Shown here piece after piece: positions 39,218 to 47,435 of a stretch of 64,000 bases of DNA. This stretch comes from Ornithinimicrobium sufpigmenti (lineage in GTDB: Bacteria > Actinomycetota > Actinomycetes > Actinomycetales > Dermatophilaceae). The notes under the pieces are model-generated. The model ran no database searches. It was not told the DNA's origin and worked only from the letters and a program-made list of their open reading frames with translations. The DNA is taken from positions 620,001-684,000 of the forward strand of contig NZ_CP036403.1 in the NCBI RefSeq assembly GCF_004322775.1. Reading direction: 5' to 3'. Position 1 is the stretch's first letter, and every line of letters begins with the position of its first letter. The position numbers and the translations under genes are program-made.

Positions 39218-40305
39218 ACGATGTGACCGCCAGGCGTGTGGTGAACCCGACGAGTCCGTACCGGACTATCAGCCCCTGAGCGGTCTCGGCCGCAGAGGCG
39301 GGCGATGATGCGGATACCTGTATCGGCATTGCGGCGATCTGTATCGCCAGGACCTTCTCAGGCGGCAGTCTTCTGTCGGCTCAGTTCCCGGTAGCGCGTC
39401 GGGGTGACGCCCACGGCTTGGCGGAACATCCGAGCGGCGTGACCTCGGCTGTGCCAGCCGACCCGCCGCATCGCCTCCTCGATCCGCAGGTCGGTCTCAC
39501 GCAACAACCGGGCGAGCTGCTCAGCGCGGATGGTGACCAGGTACGTCATCGGAGACTTCCCGTAAGCGTCGACGAACACCCGACCGAGCTGCGAAGGCGA
39601 CAGATGCACCGCCTCGGCCAGGCCCTGGAGCTTCCACCGCCCGGCAGGATCGGCACGCAGCAACTCGACGGCCTCTCGTGCCTCCTGCCGCAAGGGCACG
39701 AATCTACGGTGGCGCGGTGGACTCGGATGCGCCGCCCGGTGTTGAGTCGGCGATCGGCGCGCCGGCGTCGTCTTCACGTGGGGCGCGACCACGTCGAGGA
39801 CAGCGAACAGCAGTGCTTGCATCCGGTAGAACCGATCCGGTGACGGCCCGTCCAGGCTCAGAGCCACCAACTCGTCGAGCCAGGGCATGAGTATCCCGGA
39901 ACGGTCCTCGCCGAGGTGGAGTGTCTGCGCGGGTTCGGAGTACAGCTCCTCGGCGAAGTCCTGCGCATCGAGGCGGTCGGCCAGCAGGGCGGCGTGCTGC
40001 CAGAACACCTGATCGATCACGTAGTCGCGGTCCAGGTAGAGCGTGGTGACCGTGATCGAGCCTTCGGGCTCGCTTCCGCACAGGGTGTTCGAGCCGAGCA
40101 CGATCACATCGCCGACTGTGACTGGCTTCTCGCCGAACTCGCTCAGCAGAATCGCCGAACCGTTGCGGACGAAGATGAGTCTCACGCAGTCATAGGCGAC
40201 CGGCGCAGTCGGGGTGTGGATTGTGCGGCTGCGCGCGAGGATTGGATGGAAGTCTTGCCGCGATGCCGGTTGTTGTCGAGTTGGTGCTCGCGCGGTGGAG
40301 GGCAT
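39218..40305. repeat. Segmental duplication, copy 1
   Basis: About 1.1 kb that matches 44085-45196 at DNA and protein level: an AraC-type gene plus about 140 bases after its stop (shared pieces such as GTGAACCCGACGAGTCC and GGCGATGATGCGGATAC). Both copies have the same orientation and bracket the Cfr-like/Cmx-like cargo. Many substitutions separate them, so the duplication is old or the copies came separately. Confidence 0.8.
39358..40305 (-). CDS. AraC-family regulator, copy 1
   Basis: 315 residues. N-terminal cupin-like sensor part (ILARSRTIHTPTAPVAYDCV, GSAILLSEFGEKPVTVGDVI) and C-terminal AraC HTH pair (LQGLAEAVHLSPSQLGRVF; IEEAMRRVGWHSRGHAARMF). The protein is closely similar to copy 2 at 44198. 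It follows the L32-like gene on the same strand by about 100 bases and may regulate the resistance genes next to it. Confidence 0.88.
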   Translation of the reverse strand: MPSTARAPTRQQPASRQDFHPILARSRTIHTPTAPVAYDCVRLIFVRNGSAILLSEFGEKPVTVGDVIVLGSNTLCGSEPEGSITVTTLYLDRDYVIDQVFWQHAALLADRLDAQDFAEELYSEPAQTLHLGEDRSGILMPWLDELVALSLDGPSPDRFYRMQALLFAVLDVVAPHVKTTPARRSPTQHRAAHPSPPRHRRFVPLRQEAREAVELLRADPAGRWKLQGLAEAVHLSPSQLGRVFVDAYGKSPMTYLVTIRAEQLARLLRETDLRIEEAMRRVGWHSRGHAARMFRQAVGVTPTRYRELSRQKTAA

Positions 40306-40404
40306 GATGCCGGACCGGTCGAGGCCGTGGGGGACTCGGCCTGGACGTGACGCGGCGACGACCCCGTTGTCTTGGTGGGGCCGTCGCCGCGATCTGTGGG
40401 GTGG

Positions 40405-40602
40405 TCAGCGCTGCATCGTCTGCGGCGTCAGGACCTGACGGCCCCGATATTGGCCGCAGCTAGAGCACGCCCGGTGTGGCAGCGTGGGCTTTCCGCACGC
40501 AGGGTTGGGGCAGGTCGTGGTCTGCGGCGGGGTTGCCTTCCACTGCGAGCGGCGTGATCTGGTGCGCGAGCGTGACTTCCGCCGGAATCCCGAGGATGCC
40601 AT
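40405..40602 (-). CDS. rpmF: Ribosomal protein L32 paralogue, zinc-ribbon type
   Basis: 65 residues. The motif [14 protein letters not shown], then two Cys pairs (CPNPAC ... CSSC) and the final GQYRGRQVL match bacterial L32 (bL32) of the zinc-binding kind. The ATG at 40602 is preceded by an AAAGGAG site. Housekeeping L32 lies elsewhere in actinobacterial genomes, so this is an extra, element-borne copy. It sits 79 bases after the Cfr-like rRNA methylase gene on the same strand, suggesting a joint role in altering the ribosome. Confidence 0.82.
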   Translation of the reverse strand: MASSGFRRKSRSRTRSRRSQWKATPPQTTTCPNPACGKPTLPHRACSSCGQYRGRQVLTPQTMQR

Positions 40603-40681
40603 GGCGGTTCTCCTTTCGAGTACGTTGATGTGGGCGTGGGAACGAGCCCACCTACCGGCGGGTCTCTGCCGACCAGTGGCA

Positions 40682-41866
40682 TCACGGCGTGTCACCTCCC
40701 GTCGCTGCTTGGCGTGGGGTCGGTGGGGTATGTGGAGCGTCGCGGGCGTTGAGATAGTCGGCGTGGAGTTGCCCGCACGCGGCGTCGATGCCCGCGCCGA
40801 ACTGCTGACGCCGGCTGACCGCCACGCCGGCCGACCTCAGGCACGCGACGAACTCTTGGACGGTCCGGGTGGCTGGACGCCGGTACGGAGCGGTCACGCC
40901 TGCGGCTTCGTTGTAGGCAATGACGCTGACCTTGAAAAGGTCCGGTCGTGATCGGTGCTTCACCAGACGCGCGAGGTGTTCTGCGTGTTCGGCGCTGTCG
41001 TTGACGCCATCGATCAGCAGGTAGGCCAAGAACACACGCCGGCGAGTCGCAGCCACGTGGCGGTCCAGGATGTCCACGCTTGCCTCGAGCGGGAATCGCT
41101 TCTGCAACGGGATCAGGATGGAGCGCTGGTCCGGGAACGGTGAATGGACCGAGAGAGTGATGGTGACGTGCGGGTGCTGGGCGACGAGTTGGGCCAGTCG
41201 TGGCGCGAATCCGACCGTGGACACTGTGATCCGTCGCGGGGACCAGCCGCCGACCTGCGGGTCGGTCAGCATGTCCAGTGCCGTGAAGATGCGGGGATTG
41301 GCGAGGGGTTCGCCCATGCCCATGAAGGCAATGCTCTTCACGGGAAACGCACGGTCGCGCTGCCAAGGGGCGTAGAGGGCCTGCGCCAGAATCTCCTCGG
41401 CGTCCAGGTTCCTGACGAGCCCGACCGCACCGGTGGCGCAGAACGTGCAGGCCAGGCCGCAACCGGACTGCGAGGACAGGCAGATCGATGACCAGCCGTC
41501 GCGGAAGCGTGAGCGCACTGCCTCGAAATAGCCGGGCTTGTCGCCGGAGAAGAGGACCTTCTCTACGGATGCGTCTTCGCTGCTGCTCACAACCGTCGCG
41601 GGCAGGATCATCGGTCCCAGCCGTGCTTCGAGGTCGTCGCGTACGAGCCGTGGAAGGTGGTGGGCGTCGCCGAAGCGTGCGGTCCGGCCTGCGCGGAGGC
41701 CTTGGAGCAGCGCGGTGAACTGATAATCGGGCTGACCATGCTTATCGAGCAGGCGGCGAATGCGCTCTAGATGGCTGTTGGGCGGAGGAATCGGCAGGGC
41801 CGGGCTTCCCGTTCGCCGTGCAGGAATGCCGGCAGCGAGATTGGTGGGATAGCTGGGAGTAACCAC
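40682..41866 (-). CDS. Cfr-like 23S rRNA (A2503) methyltransferase, radical SAM
   Basis: 394 residues. Radical SAM cluster Cys136-x3-Cys140-x2-Cys143 ([11 protein letters not shown]), GMGEPLANP, and the C-terminal Cys364 in DAACGQL. Several stretches are nearer to Cfr than to housekeeping Rlm[53 protein letters not shown]. Cfr adds a methyl at C8 of A2503 and protects against phenicols, lincosamides, oxazolidinones, pleuromutilins and streptogramin A. GTG start 41866 with GGAAGG nine bases upstream. The neighbours (Cmx-like exporter, L32) fit this role. It could still be an RlmN paralogue. Confidence 0.8.
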   Translation of the reverse strand: MVTPSYPTNLAAGIPARRTGSPALPIPPPNSHLERIRRLLDKHGQPDYQFTALLQGLRAGRTARFGDAHHLPRLVRDDLEARLGPMILPATVVSSSEDASVEKVLFSGDKPGYFEAVRSRFRDGWSSICLSSQSGCGLACTFCATGAVGLVRNLDAEEILAQALYAPWQRDRAFPVKSIAFMGMGEPLANPRIFTALDMLTDPQVGGWSPRRITVSTVGFAPRLAQLVAQHPHVTITLSVHSPFPDQRSILIPLQKRFPLEASVDILDRHVAATRRRVFLAYLLIDGVNDSAEHAEHLARLVKHRSRPDLFKVSVIAYNEAAGVTAPYRRPATRTVQEFVACLRSAGVAVSRRQQFGAGIDAACGQLHADYLNARDAPHTPPTPRQAATGGDTP

Positions 41867-42073
41867 GAGGGAGAACCTTCCGGGTAGTGAGGTAGATCGC
41901 GCGGTGGACGCGACCGACTCAGCGGAAGGACAAAGCAGCGTGGCAGCAGCCGATGAAATTCAGTTCAAGAACGGAATTGGACCACAGGAAGAGGGTCCAG
42001 AATGTTCCGTCGAACCGGCACGATGTGCCTGCGGAAGACCCGTTCGCGCCGAAGAAGTGGCGGTCAGCGAGAT

Positions 42074-42101
42074 CTAGCCACCGAATCCTTCCGGTGGCTA
42101 G
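42074..42101 (-). promoter_or_regulatory. Perfect 10-bp hairpin, candidate attenuator
   Basis: CTAGCCACCG (42074-42083) and CGGTGGCTAG (42092-42101) pair perfectly around an 8-base loop. The leader ORF stop codon (TAG, 42100-42098) lies inside the first arm to be transcribed, so a ribosome stalled near the end of the leader would disturb the hairpin. Confidence 0.5.
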
Positions 42102-42127
42102 GCTCTGTCTGCGATCGGGGTCGACAT
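42098..42127 (-). CDS. Leader peptide MSTPIADRA upstream of the Cfr-like gene
   Basis: Nine codons from ATG 42127 to TAG 42098. The start lies 7 bases after a -10-like TAACGT, so it may be a leaderless message. The peptide resembles the published cmlA attenuator leader MSTSKNADK (same MST start, an AD pair near the end). Ribosome stalling on such leaders by phenicols releases the downstream gene in cmlA. Not proven here. Confidence 0.4.
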   Translation of the reverse strand: MSTPIADRA

Positions 42128-42303
42128 GGCACCCACGTTAGCACGCGACGCCCGGCCGGTGCTACCGCATAGGTGCTTGCCGCCCGCGGACACGCGTCGT
42201 CCACGACAGCGACTGAGCTGGCTGGCCCCGGCGGTGGGTCCGAGCCTTGTCAGGCCCACCGCCGGATGCACATTTCAGGTCGGGCCGCAACCAGCGTGTC
42301 CGC

Positions 42304-43485
42304 TCAGGCCACGGGCACTGTCGTCCGCGGCCGATCTGCACGGGCGCGTCCCATCGCCCACCCGAGGCCGACGGCGCCAAGCACCAGGAGCGCGCTGACC
42401 GCGAGCGGACCGCGCACGCCGACCAGCTCGATGGCCACCCCGCCGGCGATCGGCCCGATGACCGCGCCGAGGTTCATCGCGACCGTGGCGAACGACCCGC
42501 TCATGGACGGCGCGTCGCCCGCGGTTGCCATGATCCGGCCGATCAGCGTGCTGCCCAGCGCGAAGGAGAGCGCCCCGAGGAGCAGCGCCAGCACCCACAG
42601 CACCGGCTGGCTATCGACCATCACCGTCAGCAGCACCCAGCCGAGCACCAGCAGCGGGCCGGTCACTCGGATCACCTGGCGCCAGCTCCGGTCCGCGAGC
42701 CGACCTGCCGCAGTCACACCGCAGAACGCGCCGAGACCGAACACCCCCAGCAACAGAGGCACCAGGGCTTCGCTGACCCCGGCTCGTGTGCCGGCGATGA
42801 CGGCGAGGTAGGTGAAGGAACAGAACGTGGCCGCGTTGACCAGGACCCCCATGACGATGTTCAGCTGGACCGGCCGCAGCCGCAACGTCCGCAACTCACC
42901 GGTCAGAGACCGTCGCGCCACAGCGTGGTCTGTCTGCGCCGCGCGTGTCGGGGTGGCGATGAGCACCGCGATCAGCGCCGGCACCGAGACAAGGGCGATC
43001 GCCCACAAGGTGGCCCGCCAGCCCAGGGCGTTGCCGACCAATGCTCCCGCCGGGACACCGGCGATCAGGGCCAGCGTCGTGCCACCGAGGATCACCGCCA
43101 GCGCACGGGCACGGGAGTGAGCCGGGACGAGGTGCGTGACCGTGGAGAGGGCGACCGCGAGGAAACCCGCGTTCGCCAGCGCCGCCACGACCCGGGTGGC
43201 GAACAGGAGCCCGAAGCTCTCCGCCGTGGCGCCGATGACGTGCGCGAGGATGAACAGGGCCAGAAACCCGCTCATGGTCCAGCGCGGTGAGAGTTTGCGA
43301 CCGACCGCGGCCATGACAGGCGCTCCCAGCGCCATGCCGACCGCGAAGGCCGAGGTCAGCAGACCGGCCTGCGCGAGCGAGATATCGAGGTCGCCGGCGA
43401 TGCCGGGCAGCAGACCGGCCAGGACGAACTCAGAGGTGCCCTGCGCGAACACAGCGAGGGCAAGGATGTACAACACAATGGGCAT
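42304..43485 (-). CDS. Cmx/CmlR-like chloramphenicol exporter (MFS, 12 TM)
   Basis: 393 residues, twelve predicted helices. The start LYILALAVFAQGTSEFVLAG, LLTSAFAVGMALGAPVMAA, and the long match RALAVILGGTTLALIAGVPA are the hallmarks of actinobacterial chloramphenicol MFS exporters (Cmx, CmrA, CmlR). It should pump phenicols out by proton antiport. It is upstream of the Cfr-like gene on the same strand, 437 bases apart. ATG 43485. Confidence 0.87.
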   Translation of the reverse strand: MPIVLYILALAVFAQGTSEFVLAGLLPGIAGDLDISLAQAGLLTSAFAVGMALGAPVMAAVGRKLSPRWTMSGFLALFILAHVIGATAESFGLLFATRVVAALANAGFLAVALSTVTHLVPAHSRARALAVILGGTTLALIAGVPAGALVGNALGWRATLWAIALVSVPALIAVLIATPTRAAQTDHAVARRSLTGELRTLRLRPVQLNIVMGVLVNAATFCSFTYLAVIAGTRAGVSEALVPLLLGVFGLGAFCGVTAAGRLADRSWRQVIRVTGPLLVLGWVLLTVMVDSQPVLWVLALLLGALSFALGSTLIGRIMATAGDAPSMSGSFATVAMNLGAVIGPIAGGVAIELVGVRGPLAVSALLVLGAVGLGWAMGRARADRPRTTVPVA

Positions 43486-43797
43486 GAAAATGCCTTCCGA
43501 AGCAAGAGATGACGAGAGTGAACGGCGCGGTCGGCACCGCAGGCGCTTCGGATGCGTGAGGATTCACAAAGAACAGCGCCGCCCGACAGGGCGCGCGCTG
43601 GGAATCAGGAAGGAACTACAGCATCTCGGGCTACCGGCGGACCGATAGCCCCACTCTGCTTGCTTCGGGAGAACTCACGAGTCCAGCGTACCAGGCCACA
43701 GACGGCGGATTTTGCATCGCAACCTATCGCCAACCCTTGTGTGGGCGGCTACCTACAGGTGGTGACGGCCGACTGGCAGCACCGTTCGCCAGGAGTG
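43486..43797 (-). other. Leader region of the Cmx-like gene
   Basis: 312 bases. On the minus strand there is a -10-like TACGCT (43690-43685), then a GTG at 43678 six bases later opening a 15-residue ORF (MSSPEASRVGLSVRR, stop 43633-43631), then GGGCTA/TAGCCC inverted pieces (43628-43633 and 43646-43651). This could be a leader peptide attenuator for the exporter, as in cmlA and other phenicol pumps. The rest shows nothing clear. Confidence 0.35.
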
Positions 43798-44076
43798 TCA
43801 ACTGCTAGAGGTGAGCGCCGCCGCTGCCTGCAACGGCAGCACTCCATTGCCGAGCGCCGCGATCTGCTGATTCGGGGTGAGCCTGTGTCCAGAGTCGGTG
43901 ACCCAGCCGGCGGGGAGTCCCATGAGCCACTCCACGAACTCCGGTGCTGGCCGTGGTCCAATGTCGTCGTTCAGGAGGGCTGGTGCCGGGGCGTCTCGTC
44001 CGGTGATATGTTCCCATCTTGCGATGGCGTCGGCGTAGCGTCCCCAGCGTCGAAGATGTCCTCGATCAGCGACCAA
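43798..44076 (-). pseudogene. C-terminal remnant of a DNA cytosine-5 methyltransferase
   Basis: Reads FVEWLMGLPAGWVTDSG, LTPNQQIAALGNGVLPLQA, which is the C-terminal end (motifs IX-X region) of C5 DNA methyltransferases. The catalytic PCQ and SAM-binding parts are missing. The remnant stops at its 5' side just before the boundary of duplication copy 2 (44085), so the duplication or an insertion probably cut it. Confidence 0.75.
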
Positions 44077-44084
44077 CGGAACGA

Positions 44085-45196
44085 GCGATGTGACCGACAG
44101 GCACGGCGGTGAACCCGACGAGTCCCCACCGGACTACCAGCCCGTAAGCCGCCCCTGGTTCACAGACCGGCGATGATGCGGATACTCGTATCGCGGCTCA
44201 GGGCTTTGTCCTCTGTCGGCTGAGTTGCCGATAACGGTTCGGGGTCACACCGACTGCCTGGCGGAACATGCGGGCGGCGTGGCCCCGGCTGTACCAGCCG
44301 ACCTGACGCATTGCTGCCTCGACGGGCAGATCGGTCTCGCGCAGCAACCGGGCCAATCGTTCGGCACGCAGCGTCGACAGGTAGGTCATCGGTGTCTTCC
44401 CATAAGCATCGACAAACAGCCGTCCGAGCTGTGATGGCGACAGATGCACCGCGGCGGCTAGCTCCTGAAGAGTCCACCGCTGTTCGGGGCCGCTGCGTAG
44501 AAGCTCGACTGATGTGCGGACCTCAGTCCGCAGCGGTGAGAAGTGACGGCAGAGGGGCAGACCGGGCAGCATGGCCCTGCGCTGCGTCGGCGTCCGCCTC
44601 GCGTCGGTGGTCCTGACGTAGGGAGTGATCACGTCGAGGACAGCGAACAGCAGCGCCTGGAGGCGATAGAACTTCTTCGGTGACGGTCCGTCGACGCTGA
44701 GCGCGACCATCTCGTCCAGCCACGGCATCAGCATGCCGGAGCGGTCCTCGCCGAGGTGGAGTATCTGGGCCGGTTCGGAGTACAACTCGTCGGCGAAGTC
44801 TTGAGCATCCAGCCGGTCGGCCAGCAGGGCTGCGTGCTGCCAGAACACCTGGTCCACGACGTAATCGCGGTCCAGGTACAACGTGGTGACCGTGATCGAG
44901 TCCTCGGGCTCGCTCCCGCACAGTGTGTTCGCCCCGAGTGCGACGACGTCACCAGCCGTGACGGGCTTTTCGCCGAACTCGCTGAGCAGGATCGCCGAGC
45001 CGTGCCGAACGAAGATCAACTTCACACAGTCATACGCGACCGGAGCGATCGGGCGATGAATCGTGCGTGAGCGGGCGAGGATCGGCGAGAAGCTCTCGGC
45101 CGGCCGCTCAGAGGATCGCGCTACGCGCCGCACATCCACCGGCGCGCTCCTGCACGGGCGGGGGTGCGTCGGTGCTCTCGCGACTGCTCTCCCCAC
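44085..45196. repeat. Segmental duplication, copy 2
   Basis: Second copy of the AraC gene and its downstream flank, in the same orientation as 39218-40305. The two copies enclose about 3.8 kb with the L32, Cfr-like and Cmx-like genes and the methyltransferase remnant. Recombination between them could delete or amplify this cargo. Confidence 0.8.
44198..45196 (-). CDS. AraC-family regulator, copy 2
   Basis: 332 residues from the GTG at 45196; internal GTGs near 45130-45136 are also possible starts, since the first 35 residues are unlike copy 1. Sensor part PILARSRTIHRPIAPVAYDC; HTHs LQELAAAVHLSPSQLGRLF and VEAAMRQVGWYSRGHAARMF. It is divergent from the DHA2 exporter and shares the intergenic palindrome at 45200-45234, so one operator may control both. 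Confidence 0.85.
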   Translation of the reverse strand: MGRAVARAPTHPRPCRSAPVDVRRVARSSERPAESFSPILARSRTIHRPIAPVAYDCVKLIFVRHGSAILLSEFGEKPVTAGDVVALGANTLCGSEPEDSITVTTLYLDRDYVVDQVFWQHAALLADRLDAQDFADELYSEPAQILHLGEDRSGMLMPWLDEMVALSVDGPSPKKFYRLQALLFAVLDVITPYVRTTDARRTPTQRRAMLPGLPLCRHFSPLRTEVRTSVELLRSGPEQRWTLQELAAAVHLSPSQLGRLFVDAYGKTPMTYLSTLRAERLARLLRETDLPVEAAMRQVGWYSRGHAARMFRQAVGVTPNRYRQLSRQRTKP

Positions 45197-45199
45197 ATG

Positions 45200-45234
45200 C
45201 TTGAACGATAGTTCTACTTGTACTATCGTTCAAG
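45200..45234. promoter_or_regulatory. TetR-type operator, perfect 13-bp palindrome
   Basis: CTTGAACGATAGT (45200-45212) and ACTATCGTTCAAG (45222-45234) are perfect inverted repeats with a 9-base spacer. It contains a -35-like TTGAAC and a -10-like TACTAT and lies 23 bases before the DHA2 exporter start and 3 bases from the AraC copy 2 start. The TetR protein downstream is the natural candidate to bind it. Confidence 0.75.
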
Positions 45235-45257
45235 TACCTACTTCAGAGGAGGCTGTC

Positions 45258-46787
45258 ATGTCAGAGGTTGCAACCCGACGGGCGGGAGCGCGCGAGTGGG
45301 CGGGCCTGGCCCTGTTGGCGCTGCCGACCGTGCTACTGGGCCTGGATGTCACTGCGCTGTATCTGGTGCTGCCGAGCATGTCTGCGGCGCTCGACCCCTC
45401 GGCCACCCAAACGCTGTGGATCATGGACGCCTACGGCTTCTTCATTGCCGGGCTTCTCATCACCATGGGGACACTGGGCGACCGCATCGGCAGGCGCCGC
45501 CTGCTCCTGATCGGCATGACGGCGTTCGCGATCGCGTCGGTCTTCGCGGCGTTTGCTCCCAGCGCCGAGCTGCTGATCCTGGCACGCGCCCTGCTCGGGA
45601 TCGCCGGCGCCACACTGATGCCCTCGACCCTGTCGCTGATCTCCAACATGTTCGCCGACGTGCGTCAACGCGCGGTCGCGATCGGTGTGTGGGCCACGAT
45701 GTTCGCCCTGGGGATGGCGGCCGGCCCCGTGGTCGGTGGTGCGCTGGTCGATGCGTTCTGGTGGGGCGCGGCGTTCCTGCTCGCGGTCCCCATCGCGATC
45801 GTCGTCCTGGTCGGCGCGAAGATCGTGCTGCCCGAGTACGCCGACCCCCAGGCCGGGCGACTGGACCTGGCCAGTGTCGCCCTGTCCCTGGCCGCGATCC
45901 TGCCGGGCATCTACGCCGTCAAGCATGCCGCCTCCTACGGCGTGGATGCGAGCACAGCGATCCTCCTCGCCGTCGGTGCGGCCGCGAGTGTGCTGTTCGT
46001 GCGCCGGCAACGACGTCTGGCTTCGCCGTTGTTGGACGTCACGTTGTTCACCAACCGAGCCTTCTCCGCGGCACTGGCCGTACTGCTGATCGGGCTCATC
46101 GGGGTGGGCGGCACCATGTATCTGGTCACTCAGTATCTCCAGCTCGTCGAGGGCCTCACCCCTTTCACCGCGGGTCTGTGGATGGGACCCCCGGCCTTGG
46201 CCATGTTCGCCGCCGCTATCGGTGCACCCTTGGTTGCCCGGCATGTACGACCGGGCCTAGTGATGTCGGCCACCCTGGGCCTGTCGGTGATCGGCTATGC
46301 GCTGCTGGCAACGGCCGGTACCGGCGACACCGTAGCCGTGGTGGTCGGATTCGCGTTCGTCTACCTCGGCCTCGGCGCGATCGCCGCGCTGGGCACCGAC
46401 ATCGTTGTCGGCGCCGCACCGGCGGCGAACTCTGGATCGGCTGCCGCAATGTCCGAGACTGTCCAAGAGCTTGGCATCGCCGTCGGCGTGGCGCTACTCG
46501 GTAGCCTCAGCACCGCTCTCTACACCGCCCGCATGAGCGCTCCCGCAGACACCTCACCCGAGATCGCCGAGAGCCTTACCGGCAGCCTCTCGGGTGCACT
46601 CTCGGTCGCCGACCAGATCCCAGCCGAGGTCGTGCAAGCGGCGCAGGAAGCGTTCACCACCGGAGTGAACATCGCCTCGGCAGTGGCCGGCGGCGCCATC
46701 ATCGTAGCGACTGTCCTGTGTCTGGTGGCCCTGCGCCATGTCCGTCCACTCGGTGAAGATCAGGATGTCGAAGCCGACCGTCGGTGA
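45258..46787 (+). CDS. DHA2-family drug exporter (MFS, 14 TM; QacA/LfrA type)
   Basis: 509 residues, fourteen predicted helices. Motifs: LGLDVTALYLVLPSMSAAL (helix 1 with Asp), LWIMDAYGFFIAGLLITMG, LGDRIGRRRLLLIG (motif A), and ARALLGIAGATLMPSTLSLI. These match QacA, SmvA and LfrA multidrug/antiseptic exporters. ATG 45258 has a strong AGAGGAGG site. It forms an operon with the TetR gene 36 bases downstream, the same arrangement as lfrA-lfrR. Confidence 0.9.
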   Translation: MSEVATRRAGAREWAGLALLALPTVLLGLDVTALYLVLPSMSAALDPSATQTLWIMDAYGFFIAGLLITMGTLGDRIGRRRLLLIGMTAFAIASVFAAFAPSAELLILARALLGIAGATLMPSTLSLISNMFADVRQRAVAIGVWATMFALGMAAGPVVGGALVDAFWWGAAFLLAVPIAIVVLVGAKIVLPEYADPQAGRLDLASVALSLAAILPGIYAVKHAASYGVDASTAILLAVGAAASVLFVRRQRRLASPLLDVTLFTNRAFSAALAVLLIGLIGVGGTMYLVTQYLQLVEGLTPFTAGLWMGPPALAMFAAAIGAPLVARHVRPGLVMSATLGLSVIGYALLATAGTGDTVAVVVGFAFVYLGLGAIAALGTDIVVGAAPAANSGSAAAMSETVQELGIAVGVALLGSLSTALYTARMSAPADTSPEIAESLTGSLSGALSVADQIPAEVVQAAQEAFTTGVNIASAVAGGAIIVATVLCLVALRHVRPLGEDQDVEADRR

Positions 46788-46823
46788 CGGACTCGATTAC
46801 CCTGGAAACCAGAGGAGGGACCA

Positions 46824-47393
46824 GTGAGCGACGGCGATGAACACCCCATCGATGGACGACGTGCCCGGGGCAACAAGCGCCGCGCTGAGATCATCGATGC
46901 CACCCTCGCTGTCGTCACCCGTGACGGTGCGGCAGGCGTCACCCACCGGACCGTCGCCAAACAGGCCGGCATCACCACCAGTCTGAGCACTTACTACTTC
47001 GCCACCCTCGACGATCTCCTCGTCGCTGCACTGTCCAGCGTGGCCGACGCCTACACAGCGCACATCCGCCAGATCATCGACGCCCCCGGTGACAAGCTGC
47101 ACGGCCTGGCCAAGCTGATCGTCAACTCTGGCGGCCCAGGGCGCGAACGAGCCTTGGCCGAACGCGAACTATCGACGCTGGCCGCCCGCAGGCCTGCCCT
47201 GGCACCGGTAGCCCGGCACTGGCGCGAGAACGTTGCCGAACTCGCCTCGACCCTCACCGACGACCCGCAGGCCATCGCCACGCTCGTCGCCGCCTCCGAC
47301 GGCCTGTGCACCGCGATCCTCATCGACAACATCCCCGCCGACATCGACTACGTCCACCGCGTTCTTTCACAAGCCATCGGAGCACCGGTGTAA
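46824..47393 (+). CDS. TetR-family repressor of the exporter
   Basis: 189 residues, GTG start with GAGGAGG. HTH: RAEIIDATLAVVTRDGAAGV, THRTVAKQAGITTSLSTYYF. The ligand-binding part is helical. It probably represses its own operon through the palindrome at 45200-45234 until an exporter substrate binds. Confidence 0.88.
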   Translation: MSDGDEHPIDGRRARGNKRRAEIIDATLAVVTRDGAAGVTHRTVAKQAGITTSLSTYYFATLDDLLVAALSSVADAYTAHIRQIIDAPGDKLHGLAKLIVNSGGPGRERALAERELSTLAARRPALAPVARHWRENVAELASTLTDDPQAIATLVAASDGLCTAILIDNIPADIDYVHRVLSQAIGAPV

Positions 47394-47435
47394 CGCACCC
47401 ACGTCACAACGCTCCGATAGCCCATCGCAAACGAA

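Larger units (their letters stand above)
41867..42303 (-). other. Leader region between Cmx-like and Cfr-like genes
   Basis: 437 bases without a large gene. It holds a candidate promoter (-10-like TAACGT at 42140-42135 on the minus strand), a 9-residue leader ORF (42127-42098), a perfect hairpin (42074-42101) and about 200 bases of untranslated leader before the GTG at 41866. This layout suggests drug-responsive control of the Cfr-like gene. Confidence 0.5.
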
